Shown here: positions 1 to 5,667 of the stretch, in pieces
Layout of the letters: the number at the start of each line of letters is the position of its first letter
Position numbering within the stretch: position 1 is the stretch's first letter
Assembly: GCA_937889795.1 (NCBI GenBank)
Contig: CALBZH010000495.1
Coordinates: 1-7,978 of the forward strand
Source of the DNA: an uncultured Syntrophobacteraceae bacterium
Lineage (GTDB): Bacteria > Desulfobacterota > Syntrophobacteria > Syntrophobacterales > Syntrophobacteraceae
Reading direction: 5' to 3'
Length of the DNA: 7,978 nt
Translations under genes and position numbers: made by a program
Notes under the pieces: generated by a model
What the model saw: the letters and a program-made list of their open reading frames with translations, nothing else
Databases searched by the model: none
Told to the model about the DNA's origin: nothing

Positions 1-45
1 GATATCCACTCGTGACTGGAGTTCAGACGTGTGCTCTTCCGATCT
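1..45. other. Illumina TruSeq adapter read-through (artefact)
   Basis: The first 45 bases are synthetic. Bases 12-45 match the Illumina multiplexing read-2 primer region and end in CTCTTCCGATCT. Bases 4-11 (ATCCACTC) occupy the index position, and their reverse complement GAGTGGAT is, to my knowledge, TruSeq index 23. Bases 1-3 (GAT) continue into the standard adapter tail. The biological sequence therefore begins at base 46. The minus-strand reading frame of the neighbouring gene happens to stay open through the adapter, so automatic annotation would add 15 spurious residues to that protein. Confidence 0.97.
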
Positions 46-1371
46 GTTTTCATCCTGGACCGCTTTCACGACGAGGCGGGCATCGTCCCCGATGATGCCC
101 GAGGCGCAGGTGGTCACCACGCAAAGCGGCCCCCGAGACGATTCGGCCGCCTGACGCACGGCTTCCTCCAGCGCCCCGTTCCCGCCGAAGATCACGGTGT
201 GCTCGTCCATCTGGGAGCAGTGGATCTGGGGAACCCCCCTGTCAAAGCGGGCCCCGTAGTGGTCCCGCAACCGCCGGGCAGCCGATACCAGCCCCTGGCT
301 CGAAAGGTAGGCGCAGCTCCGCGGCCCATGGACCAGGGTGGACGCGTCGCGAATCTGGGTCACGGTGTGGACGGCGCCGTTGAAGGCACAGCCGAACAGA
401 ACGGATTGGGTACGTACTCCCTTTGAGCAGTACCGCTTGGGAGGGGGGATGGGCAGGGATGGTGCTGCTCCAAGCCCGTTGGCCACGGCAGGGACCAAGG
501 AGAAGGCAAGGGGTGCTTCCTCCTCGGCAAGAAACGGTGCAACCGCCGGAGCCCCCACTTCATGGGAGATTCCGTGCACGATCCGCTCGAGCTCACCGGC
601 CGTTAGAGGACGCGCGTTGAAGCGCGGGGCGTCATTGGCCACGTAAGCCGCAAGGCGGTGGAACTGATTGGCGAGCTCGGTACCGGGAAACGCTTCGACG
701 ATGGTCTGCCCCAACGCTTCGGCTTCGCTGAAGCGCTCGCTGCGCGGAAACCGGGCCACAATGGGCAGCCGGACCGCCCGGGCGAAGCGCTCGACGCGCT
801 CCGCCTCCTCTTCCAGGTTGCGCTCATTGAAGCAGATCCCGCCCACCCGGGGGCCTCGCCCCTCGTAGTTGCGGATGCCGCGCAAAATGTTGTTGGCGGC
901 GTAGAGCGCCATGAGCTCCCCGGACGTCACGATGAAGACCATCTCGGCGTAGTCGTCCCGAAGCGGCACGGCAAAGCCCCCACAGACCACATCGCCCAGC
1001 ACGTCGTACAGGACGATGTCGTGCTGGTGCCGCTCGATTCCCAACTGCTCCAGCAGATCGAAGGTACTGAGGATCCCCCGGCCCGCACAGCCGACACCTG
1101 GCTCGGGACCTCCCGCCTCCACGCACGATACACCGGCATATCCCGTGTGAACGATGGCATCGAGACGCCGTGCCGCGGGAGGCGTCCGGCGCTGGTAGTC
1201 CAGGGCCGAAGCAATGACTCGTCCGCCCAGGAGCAGCCGGGTCGAATCCTGCTTGGGGTCGCAGCCCACCTGGAGGACCCGTAGACCGGCACCTCCCAGG
1301 GCGGCAGACAGGTTGGCCGCAAGCGTGGACTTCCCGATCCCCCCCTTGCCGTAAAGGGCAATCCGTTTCAT
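46..1371 (-). CDS. Nitrogenase-like NifH-NifD fusion protein, 3' truncated
   Basis: This is the N-terminal 442 residues of a nitrogenase-superfamily protein. Residues 1-267 are a full NifH-type ATPase: P-loop GKGGIGKST (8-16), GCDPKQDST (36-44), PGVGCAGRG (91-99) with Cys95, and DVLGDVVCGGFA (123-134) with Cys130. These are the two cysteines that hold the dimer-bridging [4Fe-4S] cluster. Residues 268-314 form an Ala/Pro-rich linker. From about 315 a component-1 (NifD/K/BchN-like) domain begins: FGCAFNGA (Cys328), VHGPRSCAY (Cys353) and TTCASGIIGDD (Cys422). These correspond in order to the three cluster-ligating cysteines of NifD. The GCAGRG and SGELMALYAANN motifs are NifH-like and differ from BchL/ChlL. 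The ATG overlaps the stop of the upstream zinc-ribbon gene as ATGA, implying translational coupling. The family predicts ATP-driven electron transfer to a cytoplasmic reductase. The substrate is unknown, but the neighbours suggest a tetrapyrrole. The residues that would bind a cofactor or substrate lie beyond the contig end. Confidence 0.93.
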
Positions 1372-1628
1372 TGAGCACCCTCTTGAGCAGCCCTCCTGCG
1401 AGCCTTTCGACAAACCTCGCAGCGTACGGTTCCGTCATAGGCGTACTTCACGAAACCTGTTCCACAGTCCTTGCAAGCAGCCACGATTTTCATGGCTCGG
1501 GATTCCTGCATGCCCGCGGGATCCGGCTGGTGCCTCGCCCAGCGGGCAAAACAAGACAGGTCGGAAGGGCGCCTTTCGAGCTCAAATGAGAGCCCTCCCG
1601 GAGGATGGACTTCAACCTTAAAACGCAT
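1368..1628 (-). CDS. Small four-cysteine zinc-ribbon-like protein
   Basis: This is an 86-residue cytoplasmic protein with no signal peptide or membrane segment. The ATG at 1628 is chosen because GGAGGTG lies five bases upstream; an in-frame reading further upstream has no better site. The N-terminal half (MRFKVEVHPPGG...) looks like a short beta-rich region. The C-terminal half carries C52-KD-C55 and C70-EV-C73, 14 residues apart, followed by a basic RKARRRA stretch, as in a treble-clef or zinc-ribbon knuckle. A further cysteine is at residue 26. The stop overlaps the nitrogenase-like gene start by four bases, so the two are probably made together. I do not recognise a named family. It could be a structural or metal-handling partner of the fused reductase, or a regulator. 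Binding of Zn rather than Fe-S is inferred from spacing alone. Confidence 0.75.
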   Translation of the reverse strand: MRFKVEVHPPGGLSFELERRPSDLSCFARWARHQPDPAGMQESRAMKIVAACKDCGTGFVKYAYDGTVRCEVCRKARRRAAQEGAQ

Positions 1629-1645
1629 GATCACCTCCACACCAC

Positions 1646-1685
1646 CTCCGGCGTGCCATGCGGAACGCTGCAAAGCACGCCGGAG
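1646..1685 (-). repeat. Perfect 11-bp stem-loop between receptor and zinc-ribbon genes
   Basis: The arms 1646-1656 and 1675-1685 are perfect reverse complements (CTCCGGCGTGC on the minus strand first arm), with an 18-base loop. The structure sits about 20 bases after the TonB receptor stop, just before the ribosome-binding site of the zinc-ribbon gene. No T-run follows on the minus strand, so it is not a standard intrinsic terminator. It may set the relative expression of receptor and downstream genes by attenuation or mRNA processing. That role is inferred. Confidence 0.6.
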
Positions 1686-1704
1686 TGAACCTCCCTTGCG
1701 TATT

Positions 1705-3732
1705 TCAGAAAGCCAGCTTCACGCCCCCGCTGAACGTCCTTCCCGTCATTGCGTAGCCGCTCTCCGTATAGTCTTCATCCAAAAGGTTCTGGACGCGCAA
1801 GAATGCCGAGTAGTTCTTGAGAAACGTGTAGGTGAGCGCCGTATCGACGGTGACCGCGGATGGCTCTTCCCAGTTTACCCTGCTGTAATTGGGGCCATAG
1901 AGGGGAATGATCTTTTCATCCTGCCAAGCTACCCGCACGGAGGTGGTGAGATCATGGGGCAGCTTCAAGGCGAGGAGACCACTGATCTTGTTCCGGGGCA
2001 TGTAGGTGCTTCGAGTCCAGTCTTCATCATTCTCGACCTTCGAATCGACATAGGTATACGCGAAGTTCAGTTTCAGCCACCGCCACGGTGTGATGTCGAC
2101 GTAGGTTTCAATACCCTGGGTCCGTGCTCTGTCGGCGTTCACGTATTTCATCGCGAAGCCGTCATATTGGATAAGGTCTTTGAAATCCGTGCGAAACCAG
2201 GTCAGTCCCACCGTGATTTTCTTGTCGAGCAGCGTCTGGTCTATGCCAACCTCATAGCCAACGCTCTCCTCGGGCGTCAAGTCGGGGTTCCCGATCGTAT
2301 AGACGGTGCCGTTCCAGACATATCCCCCATAGATCTCGTAAAGGGACGGTGTGCGATATCCAGAGCCCACATGAGCGTGGACCTTGGTACCGAGCTGCTT
2401 AAACAGGTAGGCTGCGGAAGCTTCCCCAACGAGCTTGGAATCAAACTCCTCGGGGTAATTGAAGCGGCCTCCGAAATTGAGGAAGAGAGATTCGTCCAAA
2501 AACTTGAGGCTCGCCTGGGTGAACAGGTCCCAGTTGTACCAGTGCTCTTTGTAATACACCGGGCTGTAGTCCTCTTTGCTCGGGTTGTTGGGCTCCTGGC
2601 CGTCGTAGTAAGCCTGCTTGAAATCGAGCCCTCCGATGAGGGTGAGCCAATCAGTGACCCGAAAGTTGTGTTGGGTTTCCAGGTATCCGGTGGAGCCGTC
2701 ATAATTGGACTGGTTGCCGTCGACCGTGGGTGTCCAGAAATAATGGCGCTGGGTTTCCGCGTAGGAGCTCTTCACGGAATAGCTCCAGCAGGGAGAAACG
2801 GCGTGGTTCACCGTGAGGCCATACAGGGCGGAGAGGCCTTCCCGATGTTGGTCTGGATCGGCGGTTTGTGTCACAAGGTTGCCACGGGAGTCCAGTTTGG
2901 GAGTGGTCTTGGCCATGGCAAGGTCGGAATCGTTGAATAGCGAGGTGAATTCGAGCGTGATGTCCGGAGTGATACGGAATCCGGCCCCGCCGGAGAAGCC
3001 GAAATTCTCGTACCAGAACCTGTGTTTTCCACCGTATTTCGGACCGTCCGATCTGACATAGATCGGGTCAAAATCAATGTAAAACGAATCCTTGCCAACG
3101 AAAAAACGCCCATTTTCTGTGAATGTTCCATACTCTCCGAATTCACTGCGGACTTCCGCCCCAATGCCGCGCTTCCACTTGTCGGAAATGAGGTCGATGA
3201 CCCCGCCCATGGCTTGCGATCCGTACAGGGTACTCTGTGTGCCCTTGAGGATTTCGACCCGCTGCATATTGCTTGGCGAATACAAGTCCCCGAGAAAGTA
3301 CGTGAGAGCACCCTGAGGGTCTGCCTCGTCCTTAACGGGGAAGCCGTTGTACTGAAACTGGATGTACTGACTTGGCACGCCCCGGATGTTGAGATGAGAC
3401 CACTGCCCCGTCCCCCCGAGCTGCCGAAGGTAGACACCCGGTTCGCTGTCAAGGAGCTCAGGAATGAAATAATCCTGCTGTGCGTCCCTTTCTTCCCTGG
3501 TCACAACGCTCACGCTCTTCGTCACTTGCGAGAGCGGCGTTTCGACTCTTGTCGCCGTAACGACCACAGGCTCGATCTCGGCCGACGCCTCCGGGACCTG
3601 TTGCTTTTCGGATCCGGTCGGAGCTTGGGCTGCTTCCTCCAATTCTAGATCCCCGGAAGGCTGCGCAAGAAGTGGAGTGAGCGCGAACAGCGAGCAAAAA
3701 AGAGCCAAAACGAGGATGAGCCGGGACTTCAT
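1705..3732 (-). CDS. TonB-dependent outer-membrane receptor, BtuB-like
   Basis: This is a 675-residue outer-membrane active-transport receptor, powered by TonB/ExbBD. Residues 1-23 are a signal peptide (cleavage after TPLLA). A BtuB-style TonB box EPVVVTA lies at 54-60. The plug domain spans about 62-185, with NIRGVPSQYIQF and the hallmark RVEILKGTQSTLYGSQAMGG (159-178). The rest is a beta-barrel rich in alternating aromatic residues, containing LRVQNLLDEDYTE near the end and a C-terminal phenylalanine (VKLAF) for outer-membrane insertion. The start is the ATG at 3732, nine bases after GGAGG; a TTG one codon upstream is less likely. A cobalamin riboswitch lies directly upstream, so a corrinoid or related metal-tetrapyrrole is the probable ligand. 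Sequence alone cannot exclude heme or a siderophore. Length is normal for the family and the gene looks intact. Confidence 0.93.
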   Translation of the reverse strand: MKSRLILVLALFCSLFALTPLLAQPSGDLELEEAAQAPTGSEKQQVPEASAEIEPVVVTATRVETPLSQVTKSVSVVTREERDAQQDYFIPELLDSEPGVYLRQLGGTGQWSHLNIRGVPSQYIQFQYNGFPVKDEADPQGALTYFLGDLYSPSNMQRVEILKGTQSTLYGSQAMGGVIDLISDKWKRGIGAEVRSEFGEYGTFTENGRFFVGKDSFYIDFDPIYVRSDGPKYGGKHRFWYENFGFSGGAGFRITPDITLEFTSLFNDSDLAMAKTTPKLDSRGNLVTQTADPDQHREGLSALYGLTVNHAVSPCWSYSVKSSYAETQRHYFWTPTVDGNQSNYDGSTGYLETQHNFRVTDWLTLIGGLDFKQAYYDGQEPNNPSKEDYSPVYYKEHWYNWDLFTQASLKFLDESLFLNFGGRFNYPEEFDSKLVGEASAAYLFKQLGTKVHAHVGSGYRTPSLYEIYGGYVWNGTVYTIGNPDLTPEESVGYEVGIDQTLLDKKITVGLTWFRTDFKDLIQYDGFAMKYVNADRARTQGIETYVDITPWRWLKLNFAYTYVDSKVENDEDWTRSTYMPRNKISGLLALKLPHDLTTSVRVAWQDEKIIPLYGPNYSRVNWEEPSAVTVDTALTYTFLKNYSAFLRVQNLLDEDYTESGYAMTGRTFSGGVKLAF

Positions 3733-3733
3733 C

Positions 3734-3749
3734 AAAGGAAACCTCCTTT
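3734..3749 (-). promoter_or_regulatory. Shine-Dalgarno hairpin of the receptor gene
   Basis: On the minus strand AAAGGA (3749-3744), loop GGTT, TCCTTT (3739-3734) forms a 6-bp hairpin that buries the ribosome-binding site GGAGG, ending one base before the ATG. An alternative hairpin TTCCCC/GGGGAA (3763-3758 with 3753-3748) shares two bases with it. This is the likely output of the riboswitch just upstream, meaning control of translation rather than termination. I see no T-run terminator between aptamer and gene. The switching mechanism is inferred. Confidence 0.5.
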
Positions 3750-3778
3750 CCCCCCTCGGGGAACGTTGGAAGGTGATC

Positions 3779-3928
3779 GCATCGACCAGGTCTCCTGACT
3801 CTCGTTCATCCTACTCGCCGCGCCTTCCCATCACGCCTGAGACATGACAGTGGCATGGATGCGGCTTTCGTCCCGATCACAGTCGCGGGGCGGTGGGAGT
3901 CTTTCACTCCCTTCCCTTGGATCGATGC
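3779..3928 (-). ncRNA. Cobalamin riboswitch upstream of the TonB receptor
   Basis: The minus strand contains the conserved cobalamin aptamer blocks in order: AAGGGAAG near the 5' end, CCCCGCGACTGTGATCGGGACG, GCCACTG (L5 side), GATGGGAAGG and GAGTCAGGAGACCTGG. A 9-pair P1 helix closes the aptamer between GCATCGATC (3928-3920) and GGTCGATGC (3787-3779), with one G-U pair. It starts only about 30 bases after the cbiK stop, so it probably sits inside the cbiK-receptor transcript and regulates the receptor separately. High cobalamin would be expected to repress. No clear dedicated promoter is visible. Confidence 0.93.
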
Positions 3929-3957
3929 AGTGGCAGTCTTCTGTCTTTGATAGTCTT

Positions 3958-4845
3958 CTAGTCGAAGTGAGCGAAAACCGTCTTCAGGTGGTCCAGCCAG
4001 ATGTCGACGATCTCCGGGTACTCGGCGGTGCCCTTCATCACCGCCTCACAGGCGATGCCCTTCTTGGTGAGCTGGGACTTCCAGCTGTCGGGCTCGCTCC
4101 CGGCCATGTCGTTCATGGCATGGTCCCCGGCCACGGCCATGAACGGGATGAGATAGACTTTCTTAATCTTTTTGGCCTCGAGCTTGGCCATGACGTCCTC
4201 GATACCGGGATAGCCTTCGACGGTCGCCACATGGACGTTTGGATCAAGGTCCGAGAAGACCTGGCTCATGGCGGCGTAGATGGCATCCGACGGGTGCTTT
4301 TCGCTTCCGTGTCCCATGAGGACGACGGCATCCTGGGGCTTCCTGCTCGCGGGGATGTTCTTCAACATGGCTTTCGCCGCGCGGACGTGGTCTTCGTGGG
4401 AGGAGAGGAGCGGCCACGCTACAAGAATTTTGTCGAAGCCACCCTCCAATTGCCCGAACAGATGGGCGTTGCGCATGAGATTGTGAAACTCCACCCCGGG
4501 AATCGTGTGCAAGGGAAGCACGGCCACGTGGGTGAAGCCCTCATCCATGAGCTTCACCATGGCTTTCTCGGGGGAATCAAGCACCTTGCCCTCCTTGGCA
4601 AGCTTGTTGCGCACGATCCTCGACGTGTATCCCCAGCGGACCTCGACCCCAGGGAAAGCCTGCTTCACGCTGGATTCCACCTTGTCGAGCGCTTTTTGGG
4701 CATCGGGAACCGTGGTTCCGAACGCCGCGATGAGGATGGCCTTCTTCGCCTCCCGCTTCTCCCCGTGGGCCGCAAATGCAGTTGTGCTCGAAACCAGAGC
4801 GATTCCCACCAGCAGAGCCATAACTGTGAGCCACTTTCCGTGCAT
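3958..4845 (-). CDS. cbiK: Exported CbiK-type sirohydrochlorin cobaltochelatase
   Basis: This 295-residue class II tetrapyrrole chelatase is predicted to insert Co2+ (or Fe2+) into sirohydrochlorin. The ATG at 4845 is preferred over 4860 because GGAGGAGG lies just before it. Residues 1-26 form a clear signal peptide ending in TTAFAA, so the enzyme is probably periplasmic, like CbiK(P) of Desulfovibrio vulgaris and unlike cytoplasmic CbiK of the anaerobic B12 pathway. The chelatase fold starts with AILIAAFGTT. The metal-site residues are visible: His179 in LMGHGSEKH, Glu210 in VEGYPG and His242 in AVAGDHAMND, with spacings of 31 and 32 that match the family. His121 (EFHNLM) sits where the Desulfovibrio protein has a heme-ligating histidine; that comparison is from memory. 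A periplasmic chelatase beside an outer-membrane receptor suggests tetrapyrrole or metal handling during uptake rather than de novo synthesis. Confidence 0.92.
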   Translation of the reverse strand: MHGKWLTVMALLVGIALVSSTTAFAAHGEKREAKKAILIAAFGTTVPDAQKALDKVESSVKQAFPGVEVRWGYTSRIVRNKLAKEGKVLDSPEKAMVKLMDEGFTHVAVLPLHTIPGVEFHNLMRNAHLFGQLEGGFDKILVAWPLLSSHEDHVRAAKAMLKNIPASRKPQDAVVLMGHGSEKHPSDAIYAAMSQVFSDLDPNVHVATVEGYPGIEDVMAKLEAKKIKKVYLIPFMAVAGDHAMNDMAGSEPDSWKSQLTKKGIACEAVMKGTAEYPEIVDIWLDHLKTVFAHFD

Positions 4846-4894
4846 CTGATCCTCCTCCATGGTGATGACATGCCCGAATGGTTGCTTCTCGTTC

Positions 4895-4915
4895 GATCGT
4901 ACTCCTCGTACGATC
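4895..4915. repeat. Perfect 8-bp inverted repeat upstream of cbiK
   Basis: GATCGTAC and GTACGATC flank a five-base spacer (tcctc on the plus strand). It lies about 50 bases upstream of the cbiK start, in the 128-bp gap after the 85-residue ORF. There is no adjacent T-run. It may be a protein-binding operator or a small mRNA hairpin. The symmetry is seen directly; the function is unknown. Confidence 0.45.
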
Positions 4916-4973
4916 CGAATCCTCCCTTAACCGTCGTGGGCCCTGCATCGACGGAAGCTCGCGTCCCAACCCG

Positions 4974-5231
4974 TCAGCCGCACAGGCGAACGGGCTTCCC
5001 CTTGGATGCAAAGCTCCCCCGGACAGCGTCATACGCGACGGTCATGAACAACACTTCCCCGACCCCTCCGGCGATCAGGTGGACCCAGCCGGAGGCGATG
5101 TCTTCTTCCTTGAATGCCAGACTGACGGCGGAAACGCCCATGGAACGGGAGGTTGCGATGAGATCCTCCATTTCCGATGGTGAGCTCTCGCCTTTCTCCT
5201 CGCTCACGTACAGGATCATCCCTCGTTTCAT
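4974..5231 (-). CDS. Hypothetical 85-residue protein, first gene under riboswitch control
   Basis: The first ORF after the riboswitch terminator encodes a short, mostly soluble protein (MKRGMILYVSEE...KGKPVRLCG). The ATG at 5231 is chosen because AAAGG lies six bases upstream. A GTG at 5258 would fall inside a stable hairpin, and an ATG at 5219 lacks spacing. The sequence alternates charged segments with a hydrophobic, glycine-containing stretch (VHLIAGGVGEVLFMTVAY, about 49-66) that is too short and mixed to be a confident membrane helix. There is one cysteine near the C-terminus. I recognise no family. Its position between a cobalamin riboswitch and an exported CbiK suggests a role in corrinoid or metal handling, but only by association. 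Lack of homologues would make it doubtful. Confidence 0.55.
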   Translation of the reverse strand: MKRGMILYVSEEKGESSPSEMEDLIATSRSMGVSAVSLAFKEEDIASGWVHLIAGGVGEVLFMTVAYDAVRGSFASKGKPVRLCG

Positions 5232-5257
5232 TCGAAGCCTTTCGCGTGGGTAGAGCA

Positions 5258-5279
5258 CCCGGGAGTGTGGTCTCCCGGG
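5258..5279 (-). repeat. 7-bp GC-rich hairpin in the leader of the 85-residue ORF
   Basis: CCCGGGA (5279-5273 on the minus strand) and TCCCGGG (5264-5258) pair perfectly around the eight-base loop GACCACAC. It lies between the riboswitch terminator and the chosen ATG at 5231, and it has no T-run. It may affect translation initiation or be incidental. Confidence 0.4.
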
Positions 5280-5346
5280 CGGCTAAAGGGTTGAGGGTAC
5301 CATTGAGGAGAAAAACGGTGCGGGGCCGATGCGCCTTTTCGACCCC

Positions 5347-5382
5347 AAAAAAAAATCCCTAGAGCTTTTGGCCCTAAGGATT
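5347..5382 (-). terminator. Intrinsic terminator of the upstream cobalamin riboswitch
   Basis: On the minus strand AATCCTTAGGGC (5382-5371) pairs with GCTCTAGGGATT (5365-5354) over 12 pairs including two G-U pairs, around loop CAAAA. An uninterrupted T-run continues to 5347. This is a textbook rho-independent terminator. A competing antiterminator is visible: AAGGAT (5405-5400) can pair with ATCCTT (5381-5376), which removes half of the terminator's 5' arm. Placement between aptamer and first gene makes it the expression platform: termination when cobalamin is bound, read-through when it is scarce. The terminator is clear; the antiterminator is a proposal. Confidence 0.88.
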
Positions 5383-5416
5383 GCACCCTGGTTCACTTGA
5401 TCCTTGAATGGCTGGC

Positions 5417-5436
5417 CCGGTATCTCCACGTACCGG
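5417..5436 (-). promoter_or_regulatory. P13 kissing-loop hairpin of the riboswitch
   Basis: CCGGTA (5436-5431) and TACCGG (5422-5417) form a 6-bp stem with loop CGTGGAGA. GTGG in this loop (5429-5426) is complementary to CCAC of the conserved GCCACTG loop L5 (5525-5522). This matches the L5-L13 kissing interaction that couples ligand binding to the expression platform in cobalamin riboswitches. Confidence 0.7.
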
Positions 5437-5449
5437 TTCACCTTACTTT

Positions 5450-5609
5450 CATCAGGCAGGTCTTCTGACTCACGGATCGCTCTACTCTCCGAGCCTTCCC
5501 ATCATGCTTGCAGCATCAACAGTGGCTTGATCGGATTTCGTCCCCGTTCACAGCGGCGGGACCGCTCCCGAATTGCACGGGATTCCCTTTTAAACAAGTG
5601 TACCTGATG
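5450..5609 (-). ncRNA. Cobalamin riboswitch upstream of the 85-residue ORF and cbiK
   Basis: All conserved cobalamin aptamer blocks are present on the minus strand in order: AAAAGGGAATCCCGTGCAAT, GCGGTCCCGCCGCTGTGA, GCCACTG, GATGGGAAGG and GAGTCAGAAGACCTGCC. P1 is a perfect 7-bp helix between CATCAGG (5609-5603) and CCTGATG (5456-5450). It is followed by a P13 hairpin and an intrinsic terminator, so it should switch off transcription of the operon when cobalamin is abundant. The core CCGCCGCTGT has G where A is more usual. Confidence 0.95.
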
Positions 5610-5632
5610 GAAATCAATTTTTCGGTGGCACA

Positions 5633-5662
5633 TTTCTAATTCAGGACAAGGGCTCTTGTCAA
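5633..5662 (-). promoter_or_regulatory. Sigma70-like promoter driving the riboswitch operon
   Basis: On the minus strand a consensus -35 TTGACA (5662-5657) is followed, after 18 bases, by -10 TAGAAA (5638-5633; 4 of 6 consensus). Transcription would begin about 20 bases before the aptamer's P1 helix. The position fits the riboswitch exactly. Not tested. Confidence 0.6.
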
Positions 5663-5667
5663 GGACC

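Noticed and set aside
46..1371. Protochlorophyllide or chlorophyllide reductase (BchL/ChlL or BchX with N/Y)
   Set aside because: The cluster loop reads GCAGRG and the helix SGELMALYAANN, as in NifH and group IV-type proteins. BchL-type proteins differ at both places, and no bch genes are present.
46..1371. Genuine nitrogen-fixing nitrogenase
   Set aside because: H and D are fused, no nif accessory genes are seen, and the context is cobalamin/tetrapyrrole. The FeMo-co ligands cannot be checked because the gene is cut.
824..1438. Minus-strand frames of 204 and 144 residues over the nitrogenase-like gene
   Set aside because: They are out-of-frame readings, arginine- and glycine-rich without motifs. 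The true frame at 1371-46 contains every NifH and component-1 motif.
1471..2940. 489-residue plus-strand open frame
   Set aside because: It is antisense to the zinc-ribbon and TonB receptor genes, which have clear signal peptide, plug and barrel motifs. Its protein shows no family pattern, and GC-rich codon use keeps the opposite frame open.
3929..3980. Separate promoter for the second riboswitch
   Set aside because: A TATCAA box is present but no acceptable -35 lies at proper spacing. Read-through from cbiK explains the layout more simply.
3844..5253. 469-residue plus-strand open frame
   Set aside because: It runs antisense through a riboswitch, cbiK and the 85-residue ORF. The minus strand has recognisable motifs and ribosome-binding sites; this frame has none.
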